A stretch of 64,000 nucleotides of DNA, taken from NCBI GenBank assembly GCA_030645575.1, contig JAUSMJ010000022.1:1-64000 (forward strand), given 5' to 3'. Shown here in pieces: positions 38,079 to 45,861 of the stretch (its first letter is position 1; every line of letters starts with the position of its first letter). This DNA is from Caulobacter sp. (GTDB lineage: Bacteria > Pseudomonadota > Alphaproteobacteria > Caulobacterales > Caulobacteraceae). The position numbers were made by a program, and so were the translations under genes. Under the pieces are notes generated by a model. It did no database searches. It saw only the letters and a list, made by a program, of their open reading frames with translations, and was not told the origin of the DNA.

Positions 38079-38648
38079 TTAGGGGCAGGTCATAAGGGCG
38101 GATTGTGGGATCGCTGCGGTCATACCGGGCACATGGACACTCGCCGCAATCTGATCGGCGAGGGCCTGTTGCTCTGCGGGAAGGTCGATCCGTTCCCACA
38201 CGAGGATGAAGTCCCAATCGCCGAACGCGGGCCGCCGGTCCGGCGCGATCCATTCTCTTTGGAGGTGAAGGATTTGTCGGTGCGGCGGGAATTCGCCCTG
38301 CCCGGCGACGGGGTGGCAGAAAATGCGCTGCTGAACGCGTGGGCGAATGCGGCCCTTCCAGTCGGTCCTGTAGTCGAAGGCCGGAAACTGCTGGTTCAGG
38401 ACGTAGAGGTAGGGCCGGCCCGCTGACTTGATCGTGTAGGTGGCGATATCCAGGCCAGGCGTCAGCGTGATGTCGAAGCCGTCCGGGAGAGACAGCGAGA
38501 ACGGCAGCGTCTCCCCAGCGGGTCTCTCCGGAAATGCTCCGGATCCCCCCGGCACAAATGGCGTATCCGGAAGGGAGCCAACACACCCGGCAAGGCCTGT
38601 GGCGAGCGCGACCCCCGTGACCGATCTTACGATCCAGCCGCTCCCCAT
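38079..38648 (-). CDS. Putative lipoprotein of unknown function
   Basis: 189 residues from the ATG at 38648, which overlaps the uvrD stop (TGATG) and suggests coupling. The signal peptide ends in the lipobox LAGC near residue 22. The mature part has PFSLSLPDGFDITLTPGLDIATYTIKSAGRPYLYVLNQQFPAFDY, suggesting a beta-rich periplasmic domain with Cys residues at the end. No family is recognised. Confidence 0.65.
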   Translation of the reverse strand: MGSGWIVRSVTGVALATGLAGCVGSLPDTPFVPGGSGAFPERPAGETLPFSLSLPDGFDITLTPGLDIATYTIKSAGRPYLYVLNQQFPAFDYRTDWKGRIRPRVQQRIFCHPVAGQGEFPPHRQILHLQREWIAPDRRPAFGDWDFILVWERIDLPAEQQALADQIAASVHVPGMTAAIPQSALMTCP

Positions 38649-40969
38649 CACCCCTTCTCCACGAACCCGTCCAACACCTTCTTGTCGCCGGCCTTGTCGA
38701 AGCTGACGCTGAGCTTGTTGCCCTCGACGGCGGTGACCTTGCCGTAGCCGAACTTGATGTGGAACACGCGGTCGCCGCGTTTGTAGTCGCTGGCGGCGGA
38801 GCCTTCCGACACCGCCACCAGCTTGCCTTCGCCTTCCAGCACCTGGGTGCGGCCGGCCGGGCCGCCGTGGTAGCCGCGTTCCTGGGCCCGCTTCCAGCCG
38901 GGGGAGGAGTAGCCGGCGCCGAAGGTGCGGTCGTCGTCCCAGCGGCTGGAGGTCGGCTGGGCCATGCCCGGCCCGCCGCCGTAGTAGCCGGTCTCGCTGC
39001 TGGCCTCGACATTGGCCAGCGGCAGTTCATCGACGAAGCGGCTGGGCAGCTGGCTGGTCCAGCGGCCGTAGACCATGCGGTTGGCGACGAAGCTGATGCG
39101 CGCCTCCTCGCGGGCGCGGGTCACGCCGACATAGGCCAGGCGGCGTTCCTCCTCGAGGCCCTTTTCGCCCTTCTCGTCCATGCTGCGCTGGCTGGGGAAC
39201 ACGCCTTCCTCCCAGCCCGGCAGGAAGACCAGCGGGAACTCCAGCCCCTTGGCCGCGTGCAGCGTCATGATCTGCACCGCGTCGTCGCCCCGGCCCCGGT
39301 CGAGGTCCATGACCAGCGAGACATGCTCCAGATAGTCGCCGAGCGTGTCGAACGCGGCCATCGCCTGGACCAGTTCCTTGAGGTTCTCCAGCCGCGTCTG
39401 GCTGGTCGGTCCCTTGTCCAGCCGCAGGGCGTCGGTATAGCCGCTCTCCTCCAGGATGGTCTCGGTCAGGCGGTCATGGTGCACGCCCGTCGCCGACTGG
39501 TGGCTCCAGCGGTCGAGGTCGCGGATGAAGTTGGCCAGGGCCGTGCGGGTGCGCAGCGCCAGCTCGTCGGTCTGAACGATGCCGCGCGCGGCCGTGACGG
39601 CCGAGACGCCGCCGCCGCGGGCGATCTGCAGGATCTTCTGCACCGTGGTCTCGCCGATGCCGCGCTTGGGCACATTGATGATCCGCTCGAAGGCCAGGTC
39701 GTCGTCCGGCGACTGGACCAGCCGCAGGTAGGCGTGGGCGTCGCGGATCTCGGCCCGCTCGAAGAAGCGCGGCCCGCCGACCACGGTGTAGGGGATCTGC
39801 AGCATGACGAAGCGCTCTTCGAACGCCCGCATCTGGAAGCTGGCCCGCACGAGGATGGCGGCGTCGCGGAACTTGCGGCCGCCCTTCTTCCAGCGCTCGA
39901 TCTCCTCGGCGACGAGGCGGCTTTCGGCTTCGCCGTCCCAGACGCCGCGCACGCGGACCTTTTCGCCGCCGTCCTGTTCGGTCCACAGGGTCTTGCCGAG
40001 GCGTCCCTTGTTGACCGCGATCAGGCCGCTGGCGGCGGCCAGGATATGGCTGGTCGAGCGGTAGTTGCGCTCCAGCCGGATGACCTTCGCCCCCGGGAAG
40101 TCGCGCTCGAAGCGCAGGATGTTGTCCACTTCCGCGCCGCGCCAGCCGTAGATCGACTGGTCGTCGTCGCCGACGCAGCAGACATTCTGCCGCTTCTGGG
40201 CCAGCAGCCGCAGCCAGAGGTACTGGGCGACGTTGGTGTCCTGGTATTCGTCGACCAGAATGTAGCGGAATTTGTCGTGATATTCCGCAAGGATATCCGG
40301 GTGTTGCTGGAAGATCGTCAGGTTATGCAGCAGCAGGTCGCCGAAGTCACAGGCGTTCAGCACCCGCAGCCGCTCCTGGTACATCCGGTACAGCTGCTGG
40401 CCGCGGTTGTTGGCGAACACCGCGCCTTCCGACGGCGGCAGCCGCTCCGGCGTCCAGCCGCGGTTCTTCCAGTGGTCGATCAGGCCGGAGAAGGCCTTGG
40501 GCGTCCAGCGCTTGATGTCGAGATTCTCGGCCAGCAGGATCTGTTTGATCAACCGTTCCTGGTCGTCGTCGTCGAGGATGGTGTAGCTCGACTTCAGGCC
40601 GACCAGCTCGGCGTGGCGGCGCAGGATCTGGGCGGCCACCGAGTGGAAGGTGCCCAGCCAGCGCAGGCCCTCGGCCTGGGGGCCGATGATCTGGGTGATC
40701 CGTTCGCGCATCTCGCGCGCGGCCTTGTTGGTGAAGGTGACGCTGAGCAGCTCCCACGGCCGGGCCTTGCCGATCGACAGGATGTGCGCCAGCCGGGTGG
40801 TCAGCACCCGGGTCTTGCCCGTGCCGGCGCCGGCCAGCACGAGGATCGGGCCCTCGGTCGCTTCGACCGCCTCCCGCTGCTCGGGGTTCAGGCCGTCGAG
40901 ATAGGCAGGCGCGCCATCGACGCGGGCCAGGTCGCTGATACGGGGCTGGGGCAGGGGAGAGTCGGACAT
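38648..40969 (-). CDS. uvrD: ATP-dependent DNA helicase UvrD/PcrA (SF1A)
   Basis: 773 residues. SF1 helicase motifs: Q motif GLNPEQREAV, Walker A GAGTGKT (47-53), Ia TFTNKAAREM, Walker B ILVDEYQDTN, III GDDDQSIYGWRGA, IV RLERNYRST, V MTLHAAKGLEF and VI AYVGVTRARE. The C-terminus ends in a small Tudor-like domain (YKRGDRVFHIKFGYGKVTAVEGNKL), as in UvrD/PcrA. It unwinds DNA in excision and mismatch repair. No Shine-Dalgarno lies before the ATG; a TACATA box sits seven bases upstream. Confidence 0.95.
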   Translation of the reverse strand: MSDSPLPQPRISDLARVDGAPAYLDGLNPEQREAVEATEGPILVLAGAGTGKTRVLTTRLAHILSIGKARPWELLSVTFTNKAAREMRERITQIIGPQAEGLRWLGTFHSVAAQILRRHAELVGLKSSYTILDDDDQERLIKQILLAENLDIKRWTPKAFSGLIDHWKNRGWTPERLPPSEGAVFANNRGQQLYRMYQERLRVLNACDFGDLLLHNLTIFQQHPDILAEYHDKFRYILVDEYQDTNVAQYLWLRLLAQKRQNVCCVGDDDQSIYGWRGAEVDNILRFERDFPGAKVIRLERNYRSTSHILAAASGLIAVNKGRLGKTLWTEQDGGEKVRVRGVWDGEAESRLVAEEIERWKKGGRKFRDAAILVRASFQMRAFEERFVMLQIPYTVVGGPRFFERAEIRDAHAYLRLVQSPDDDLAFERIINVPKRGIGETTVQKILQIARGGGVSAVTAARGIVQTDELALRTRTALANFIRDLDRWSHQSATGVHHDRLTETILEESGYTDALRLDKGPTSQTRLENLKELVQAMAAFDTLGDYLEHVSLVMDLDRGRGDDAVQIMTLHAAKGLEFPLVFLPGWEEGVFPSQRSMDEKGEKGLEEERRLAYVGVTRAREEARISFVANRMVYGRWTSQLPSRFVDELPLANVEASSETGYYGGGPGMAQPTSSRWDDDRTFGAGYSSPGWKRAQERGYHGGPAGRTQVLEGEGKLVAVSEGSAASDYKRGDRVFHIKFGYGKVTAVEGNKLSVSFDKAGDKKVLDGFVEKG

Positions 40970-40971
40970 CG

Positions 40972-41008
40972 GAACATATGTAGCACAGGGCGCGCGCCGC
41001 TTAAGCGG
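40972..41008 (-). promoter_or_regulatory. uvrD promoter region with LexA-like box and palindrome
   Basis: GAAC-N7-GCAC at 40972-40986 matches the alphaproteobacterial LexA box (GTTC-N7-GTTC, read on the other strand) at seven of eight positions. It overlaps a possible -10 (TACATA) seven bases before the uvrD ATG. A perfect 12-bp palindrome CCGCTTAAGCGG lies at 40997-41008, about where a -35 would be. SOS control is an inference. Confidence 0.35.
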
Positions 41009-41066
41009 AACTGGCCGGGCTGGCCGCCGTTAATCGCGTCACAGTGTTTCAGGGAAGGAAACCCTC

Positions 41067-41279
41067 ATGGCCGCGCGATCCGGAGGGCAGGGCGTGACCG
41101 TCCTGCTGGCCCTGGCCCTGCTGGTCATCGCCGCGGCGCTGGCCTGGATGACGGTCAGCGGCCGACTCCTGACGCCCAGGCCGCTGGCGATGAATCTGAG
41201 GCTGCCGCCGACCCCGGATCTGCCGGCGCCGACGCCGATGCCCAATCCCCAGCCGACGCCGGTCCCCATGCCCGACTGA
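41067..41279 (+). CDS. Small membrane-anchored Pro-rich protein
   Basis: 70 residues with GGGAAGG upstream of the ATG. One membrane helix (about 11-30, VLLALALLVIAAALAWMTV) is followed by a tail rich in Pro, Met and Thr (PTPDLPAPTPMPNPQP). It is divergent from uvrD. No family is recognised; the ribosome binding site and topology make it a likely real small protein. Confidence 0.5.
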   Translation: MAARSGGQGVTVLLALALLVIAAALAWMTVSGRLLTPRPLAMNLRLPPTPDLPAPTPMPNPQPTPVPMPD

Positions 41280-41313
41280 CCCCGCGGCGCCGGGGACGCG
41301 GATTTTGGTTTCG

Positions 41314-41399
41314 GTTTCGGTGACAGTTTACGAATTCGCCCCGCCGACCGAGATGGCGAGACGCCAGGCGCGATCGAATTCGTAAACTGTCACCGAAAC
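41314..41399. repeat. Perfect 25-bp inverted repeat, family 3, copy 2 (REP/MITE-like)
   Basis: Arms at 41314-41338 and 41375-41399 are exact reverse complements around a 36-bp centre. They share the core TTCGGTGACAGTTTACGAATT (21 bp) with the copy at 20880-20959; the centre differs. The right arm overlaps the 3' end of the RHH-domain gene and contains its stop codon. Confidence 0.88.
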
Positions 41400-41596
41400 T
41401 CCAGGGCGAACACCCGACACGCCGAGGCCAGCGGCCTCTCCTCCCGCGCGTCGTCGATGCGGGCGATCAGGCCCGACAGGCTCAGACCGCTGGCCTTCGC
41501 CGCCGCGTCGAGCACGGCCCAGAACTCCGGCTCCAGGGCCAGCGAGGTGGCGTGGCCGTGCAGGTTGACCGAGCGTTTCTGAAGCAAGCCCTTCAC
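41390..41596 (-). CDS. Ribbon-helix-helix domain protein (RHH_4-like)
   Basis: 68 residues from a GTG at 41596 that overlaps the stop of the DUF4169 gene (GTGA). The sequence KRSVNLHGHATSLALEPEFWAVLDAAAKASGLSLSGLIARID and then ASACRVFALEF matches what I know of the PF13467-type ribbon-helix-helix proteins, presumed DNA binders. The last codons and the TGA stop lie inside the arm of a family 3 inverted repeat, so the original C-terminus may have been altered by insertion of the repeat. Confidence 0.75.
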   Translation of the reverse strand: MKGLLQKRSVNLHGHATSLALEPEFWAVLDAAAKASGLSLSGLIARIDDAREERPLASACRVFALEFR

Positions 41597-41769
41597 GTGT
41601 CGCGCTTGCTGCCGTCGAGGTCGCGGGCGGCCTTCTCGCGCTCGGCCTCGACCCGGGTCCGCTCGGCCTTGGTCTGGCCGAAACGGACGCGGTTCTCCGC
41701 CGCCGTGGCCCTGGTCTCGCTCTTCGCCTTGGCCTTGCGGAAGCGGTTGAGGTTGATCGGTTCGGTCAC
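41593..41769 (-). CDS. DUF4169 family protein
   Basis: 58 residues from a GTG at 41769 inside the stop of the upstream gene (GTGA). The sequence INLNRFRKAKAKSETRATAAENRVRFGQTKAERTR is typical of DUF4169: short, very basic and helical. Function unknown. It lies between the DUF6807-like gene and the RHH gene, both overlapping by 4 bp. DUF4169 and RHH_4 genes are commonly neighbours in alphaproteobacteria as far as I recall. Confidence 0.8.
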   Translation of the reverse strand: MTEPINLNRFRKAKAKSETRATAAENRVRFGQTKAERTRVEAEREKAARDLDGSKRDT

Positions 41770-42641
41770 TTGCCGGTCGGCCGGATGATCAGGGTCGATT
41801 GCAGGCGCAGCGGCCTGTCCTTCGGCAGGGCGACCGGGACGCGGCCGGGCCAGACGCAGTTCTGCATCGAGGCCTCGCGGCGCAGGATCCACAGGCTGAT
41901 CGGCCGGCCATCGACCTTGCAGGCCAGGCCCACGGCCCACTTCGACAGCCCCGGCTGGCCGGGCCAGGAGAAGCCCATCGCGCTGCCCGCCGTCACCGGC
42001 GTCACGGCCGGCGCGACCGCCTTGCCGGCCGAGCCGAACACCAGCCTGTCGGCGGCGACCAGCCTGACCGAAAAGCCGCCGTAGCCCTTGGCGTCGTCGC
42101 TGCCGCCCAGCGACAGGCCATCGACCAGCGGGGTGATGGTGGTGTCGAAATCGATCCGCCGCGCGCCGGCCTTCAGCGGCTGGATGCGCACCTTGGTCAC
42201 CTCGCGGGCGACGAAGGCCAACTCCGGCCCGCTGTTGACGATCCAGTCGACCCGCAGGGTCAGCACGCCGGCCCCGCCGCGCTCGCCGTCGAAATTGGTC
42301 TGGCGCACGAAGAAGGTCAGACCCTTCATGAACCAGCCGTCGGCCACGGCCCGGCCGTCCAGCCGCACCTGGCGCCAGCCCCAGAACACGCCCCGCTGTT
42401 CGGGCAGAACGGCCGGCCGGTCCTCGGTCAGGATCACGCCGTCGGGCGCGTAGAGCGGATGGACATAGTTGAGCCGGCCCGGATCGGCCGGATCGGCCGC
42501 CTTGGTGCGATAGAACAGCACCGGCTGGTCGTTGTCGGTGATGGTCACCCCGTCCGGGCCGATGCTGGCGTCCAGCCCGGGGCGGGCCAGCGCGGCGGCC
42601 GGCAGCAGGGCGATCAGGGCCGCGACGAGGAGAGCCTTCAT
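41766..42641 (-). CDS. Secreted PmoA-like (DUF6807) protein
   Basis: 291 residues from the ATG at 42641 with GGAAAG upstream. A signal peptide (KALLVAALIALLPAAALARP, cut near 20) suggests a periplasmic location. The mature part has VLFYRTKAADPADPGRLNYVHPLYAPDGVILTEDRP and QRGVFWGWRQV, the pattern of the DUF6807 ('PmoA-like') family, beta-sandwich proteins of unclear role. The C-terminal third (SMQNCVWPGRVPVALPKDRPL) differs from typical members. It heads a unit of three overlapping genes. Confidence 0.7.
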   Translation of the reverse strand: MKALLVAALIALLPAAALARPGLDASIGPDGVTITDNDQPVLFYRTKAADPADPGRLNYVHPLYAPDGVILTEDRPAVLPEQRGVFWGWRQVRLDGRAVADGWFMKGLTFFVRQTNFDGERGGAGVLTLRVDWIVNSGPELAFVAREVTKVRIQPLKAGARRIDFDTTITPLVDGLSLGGSDDAKGYGGFSVRLVAADRLVFGSAGKAVAPAVTPVTAGSAMGFSWPGQPGLSKWAVGLACKVDGRPISLWILRREASMQNCVWPGRVPVALPKDRPLRLQSTLIIRPTGK

Positions 42642-42769
42642 GCGTCGTCTTTCCGAGAGGCGTGCGTGGACAGCGACTGAACAAGAACGACGGTCGATGC
42701 GCAACCGTCCCGGGGCGAGTCCGTTACATCTCCGAGGCGGGGGTGCCACCACCAGACAGGAGACCTCCC

Positions 42770-43006
42770 ATGATCAGCACCTCGCAAATCCGCGAACATC
42801 TCGAAGTGGTCGGCTCGGACGACAGGCATGTCGGCCGCGTGGACAAGGTGATGGACACCGACATCGAACTGGCCAAGCTCGACCTCGGCGCCGGCTTCAA
42901 GCATCACCTGATCCCCACCTCCTGGGTGGACTTCGTCGATGACGAGAAGGTCCACCTCAACGTCACCGCCGACGCGGCCAAGGCGGCCTGGCGCGAGAAG
43001 CACTGA
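42770..43006 (+). CDS. DUF2171 family protein
   Basis: 78 residues from the ATG at 42770 with CAGGAGA upstream. The sequence ISTSQIREHLEVVGSDDRHVGRVDKVMDTDIELAKLD and LIPTSWVDFVDDEKVHLNVTADAA is characteristic of DUF2171, a small PRC-barrel-like fold. Function unknown; relatives are often linked with stress responses. Confidence 0.85.
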   Translation: MISTSQIREHLEVVGSDDRHVGRVDKVMDTDIELAKLDLGAGFKHHLIPTSWVDFVDDEKVHLNVTADAAKAAWREKH

Positions 43007-43020
43007 GCGCTTTCCAAATC

Positions 43021-43050
43021 CGCTCATCCCGGCTTTCGCCGGGGTGAGCG
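43021..43050. repeat. REP-like hairpin
   Basis: CGCTCATCCCGGC and GCCGGGGTGAGCG form a 13-bp stem (one mismatch) around TTTC. It lies 14 bp after the DUF2171 gene. It may slow transcription or protect the mRNA end; there is no T-run, so it is not a standard terminator. Confidence 0.55.
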
Positions 43051-43140
43051 GGGATGGAGCTGTCCGGGCGAGGGGTTTTCGTTGGCTTGGCGCGCGACAG
43101 TGGCTATCAACCGCGCCTTGACGCCTGAGAGCCGACCGAC

Positions 43141-43383
43141 ATGAGCGACACGCCCCCTGACCGCCTCGCGACCAACCCGCGCAGCCCCTACCACGACGCC
43201 GCCGTTCTCGAGCGCGGCGTGGGCATCCGCTTCAAGGGCGAGGAGAAGACCAACGTCGATGAATACTGCGTCAGCGAGGGCTGGGTGCGGCTGAGCGTTG
43301 GCAAGACCCTCGACCGCCACGGCAACCCGATGACCGTCAAGCTGCAGGGAACCGTCGAGCCCTATTTCCGCGATATCGCCTGA
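43141..43383 (+). CDS. DUF3297 family protein
   Basis: 80 residues: MSDTPPDRLATNPRSPYHDA, then GVGIRFKGEEKTNVDEYCVSEGWVRLSVGKTLDRHGNPMTVKLQG and PYFRD at the end. This is the strongly conserved DUF3297 family, small cytoplasmic proteins of unknown function in Proteobacteria. The gene stands alone between DUF2171 and the serine hydrolase. Confidence 0.88.
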   Translation: MSDTPPDRLATNPRSPYHDAAVLERGVGIRFKGEEKTNVDEYCVSEGWVRLSVGKTLDRHGNPMTVKLQGTVEPYFRDIA

Positions 43384-43431
43384 CGGCCGACAATGGTGGC
43401 CTGACGCACCCGACAGTGGTCAAATGCGGCC

Positions 43432-44508
43432 ATGCGACGGGGACCATCCCTTCTCGGCGGACTTCTGATCGGCGGCGTGGCTCTGGCCGCCGTCTCGGCC
43501 GTGCCGTCGCCGCCCTGGACGCCGACCGCCGATCTGCTGTCGGCGCCGTTGCCCGCGCCGCCGCCTGGCCAGCAGGACCTCCTGCGCGCCGAGATCGAAC
43601 GGCTCGGCGCGGGCCACGACGGCGAGGTCGGCATCGCGGTGCTGGATGTCACCAACGGCTGGTCGGTCGACTACAATGGCCAGGCCCACCTGCCGCAGCA
43701 GAGCGTCAGCAAGCTGTGGGTGGCGATCACCGTGCTGGGCGCCATCGACCGTGGCGATTTCAAGCTGTCCGACACCGTGGTGATCCACAAGGAGGACCTC
43801 AGCGTCTTCCACCAGCCCTTGCGCGACCGGGTCGGGCCTGGCGGCTACACGACCACCATCGCCCAGCTGCTGGCCGCCGAGATCCAGCAGAGCGACAACG
43901 CCGCCAACGACGCCCTGATCCGCCAGGTCGGCGGTCCCTGGGCGGTCCAGATCGCCATCGTCGGCAAGAATCTGGGCGAGATTCGCTTTGGACCCGGCGA
44001 GAAGGAAATGCAGACGGCCGCCGCCGGCCTGACCTGGAAGCCGGAATACAGCTTTGGCCGGGCCTTCTGGGACGACCGTGAAAAGCTGCCGCCCGCGCGG
44101 CGCCGCGCGGCGCTGGAGGCCTATCTGGCCAATCCGCCCGATGCCGCCAGCCCGCTCGACATCGTCGACACCCTGGCCCGGTTGCAGCGGGGCGAGCTGC
44201 TGTCGCCTCAGTCGACGGCCTATCTGCTGGACCTGATGGCCGGCACGCAAACGGGCGCCACCCGGCTGCGCGCGGGTCTGGAGCCCGGCTGGCGCCTGCA
44301 GCACAAGACCGGCACCGGCCAGGTGATGGGCGCGCTGGCCACCGGCAACAACGACGTCGGCCTGCTGACCGCCCCGGACGGCCGGGTCTATGCGGTGGCC
44401 GTGATGATCGGCCAGTCACGGGCGCCGTTCGAGGCCCGCCAGGCGCTGATGCAGGCCGTGGCCCGGGCCGTGATCGCCAGCCACCGGCCGGCCGGAGCCG
44501 CCCGCTAG
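43432..44508 (+). CDS. Class A beta-lactamase-like serine hydrolase
   Basis: 358 residues, with a hydrophobic N-terminus (GGLLIGGVALAAVSAVP) that looks like a signal peptide or anchor. All class A active-site elements can be read: SVSK (Ser91-Lys94), SDN (154-156), an omega-loop-like EKEMQTA with Glu190 in the place of Glu166, and KTGT (292-295). The usual Asn170 of ExxLN is Gln here, and the omega-loop surroundings (RFGPGEKEM) are unusual. There is also an extra segment of about 60 residues between the omega loop and KTG. It may be a true beta-lactamase or a penicillin-interactive peptidase; substrate cannot be told. Confidence 0.8.
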   Translation: MRRGPSLLGGLLIGGVALAAVSAVPSPPWTPTADLLSAPLPAPPPGQQDLLRAEIERLGAGHDGEVGIAVLDVTNGWSVDYNGQAHLPQQSVSKLWVAITVLGAIDRGDFKLSDTVVIHKEDLSVFHQPLRDRVGPGGYTTTIAQLLAAEIQQSDNAANDALIRQVGGPWAVQIAIVGKNLGEIRFGPGEKEMQTAAAGLTWKPEYSFGRAFWDDREKLPPARRRAALEAYLANPPDAASPLDIVDTLARLQRGELLSPQSTAYLLDLMAGTQTGATRLRAGLEPGWRLQHKTGTGQVMGALATGNNDVGLLTAPDGRVYAVAVMIGQSRAPFEARQALMQAVARAVIASHRPAGAAR

Positions 44509-44807
44509 CCCGGCGTGGCCGGCGCCGACGGCCGGGCGGGCGCCGCCGGCGCGCCCGGCGCGGGGCTGATCCTGCGGCCCCAGCGGTCGAAGATGGTGTT
44601 CGCCCGGACCGACCCGACCCGGGGGTCCCCGGCGGATCCCTTTTCCAGCCGCGCCTTTTCCCAGACCTCGCACGGCGGGTTGAAGCCGTGCTTCTTGCAC
44701 CAGGCGTCCGACTTCTCCACCCAGGCGGCCGAGGCGGCCGTCGAACTGGCCACGCCGATGAACAGGCTGACGGCGAACAGGGTTTCGAGATTGAAGATGC
44801 GACGCAT
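44505..44807 (-). CDS. Small secreted protein of unknown function
   Basis: 100 residues from the ATG at 44807 with AAGGAG upstream. A signal peptide (FNLETLFAVSLFIGVASSTAASA, cut near 28) is followed by a segment with two Cys (DAWCKKHGFNPPCEVWEKARLEKG) that could form a disulfide, and then a Pro/Ala-rich tail. No family is recognised. It converges with the serine hydrolase gene, the stops overlapping by 4 bp. Confidence 0.6.
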   Translation of the reverse strand: MRRIFNLETLFAVSLFIGVASSTAASAAWVEKSDAWCKKHGFNPPCEVWEKARLEKGSAGDPRVGSVRANTIFDRWGRRISPAPGAPAAPARPSAPATPG

Positions 44808-44851
44808 GGCGGGCTCCTTGGGGCGTGCGGATCGGATGGGTGATGGCGCCG

Positions 44852-45301
44852 CTATCGGGCGACGGGCGCCTTCCAGCGGGAATCGAGTTTCTTCAGCAGG
44901 GCCGAAAGGCCCGGCCCGACGTCCTTCGACGCGACGAGAATGGTCTGGGTCCTGCCCGGCCGGTCCGGCAGCGCCCGCGCGCGTCCGCCGGGGATGCGCC
45001 GAAGGGTCCCGATGCGGATGTCGCCCGTGTCGAGGCGGTTCAGGAACGTGCGCCCGGCGCCGGACATTTCCGTTCCGCCGCCGACGACGAGTTTGACGCT
45101 CGTGTCGCCCTCGCTGGTCATGATCGGCCCGCCGCAGGGGCCGTCGACATATTCGTAGTCGCCCGAGGTGAGGTGATAGTTGCCGTCGCTGCCGCAGCTG
45201 ACCCAGACCACGAAGACGGTGTCGGCCCGGGCCGGCGCGGCGGGCAGGGCCAGTCCCGCGACGAGAGCGAGGGCCGCGACCGACAGGATACCGTTGCGCA
45301 T
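44852..45301 (-). CDS. Secreted protein of unknown function
   Basis: 149 residues with a clear signal peptide (RNGILSVAALALVAGLALPAAPARA, cut near 26). The mature part has two Cys (WVSCGSDGNYHLTSGDYEYVDGPCGG) likely paired, and a basic C-terminal half. It shares the disulfide-hairpin style of the next small secreted gene downstream, 44 bp away on the same strand. No family is recognised. Confidence 0.6.
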   Translation of the reverse strand: MRNGILSVAALALVAGLALPAAPARADTVFVVWVSCGSDGNYHLTSGDYEYVDGPCGGPIMTSEGDTSVKLVVGGGTEMSGAGRTFLNRLDTGDIRIGTLRRIPGGRARALPDRPGRTQTILVASKDVGPGLSALLKKLDSRWKAPVAR

Positions 45302-45385
45302 GACTCGTCTCCGCCCGGGGTCGGCGATGCGCCGGACCCACAGGGCGACCTTCGGTGAGCGGCGGGGCGCCGTCGAGACGACGCA

Positions 45386-45427
45386 GCTGGTCCGTTCGGA
45401 CCAGCCGGCGACCCCGACACGGGTCGC
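45386..45427. terminator. Tandem hairpins between two minus-strand genes
   Basis: GCTGGTCC-GTTC-GGACCAGC (45386-45405) and GCGACCC-CGACAC-GGGTCGC (45408-45427) are both perfect stems. They lie just downstream of the XRE regulator gene on the minus strand. Neither has a T-run, so this is a possible Rho-type or processing site rather than a classical terminator. Confidence 0.4.
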
Positions 45428-45440
45428 CGGCGCGCCTGTT

Positions 45441-45752
45441 TCAGGCCGCGTCCTTGCCGATCGCCTCGAAGCTCACCCGCAGCCGAGTCCCTGTGGCGCG
45501 GGCGTATTTCTCAAGCGTGCCGTGAGAAGGCTTGAACCGGCCGCTTTCCATCCGGGCGATGGCGCTTTGGGTGGTGCCCATGCGCCGGGCCAGTTCGGCC
45601 TGGGTGAGGCCCGCCTGGGCGCGCGTGGCGATCAGGGCGGCGGCGATGGAGAACTCCGCCTCGGCCTCGGCGTATGCGCGCCGATAGTCGGGCTCCTCGC
45701 GCCAGCGGGCGAAGAGGGCGTCGGCGGGGATGGTCCTGGGCTTGTCGGTCAT
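45441..45752 (-). CDS. XRE-family transcriptional regulator (HigA/antitoxin-like)
   Basis: 103 residues from the ATG at 45752 with GGAG upstream. The N-terminal helix (ALFARWREEPDYRRAYAEAEAEFSIAAALIATRAQAGLTQ) and the helix-turn-helix LTQAELARRMGTTQSAIARMESGRFKPS (about 48-76) match HigA-like antitoxins. No toxin gene (HigB/RelE) adjoins it; the upstream neighbour is a divergent small ORF. A palindromic operator sits in its promoter, so autoregulation is likely. It may be an orphan antitoxin or a plain regulator. Confidence 0.82.
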   Translation of the reverse strand: MTDKPRTIPADALFARWREEPDYRRAYAEAEAEFSIAAALIATRAQAGLTQAELARRMGTTQSAIARMESGRFKPSHGTLEKYARATGTRLRVSFEAIGKDAA

Positions 45753-45775
45753 TTCAGGGTCTCCGCCCGGCCGTC

Positions 45776-45802
45776 GGCATAGCACATATGCTATGAACGC
45801 AA
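45776..45802 (-). promoter_or_regulatory. Promoter and operator of the XRE gene
   Basis: On the minus strand TTGCGTT (45802-45796) and GCTATGCC (45783-45776) fit the Caulobacter housekeeping promoter pattern with a 12-bp spacer. The 18-bp inverted repeat CATAGC-ACATAT-GCTATG (45778-45795) fills the spacer and the -10. A protein bound there would block the promoter directly. Confidence 0.55.
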
Positions 45803-45861
45803 TGTGAGGTTGTGCGTTCCTCAACTGCTGTTCCGGGCTACAGTGGTCACAGAGGTGCATC

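Noticed and set aside
38759-41323. An 854-codon plus-strand frame opposite uvrD
   Set aside because: Antisense to a complete helicase gene; composition is that of a shadow frame.
43021-43050. Hairpin after DUF2171 as a Rho-independent terminator
   Set aside because: The stem is good but no T-run follows on either strand, so it was listed as a REP-like hairpin only.
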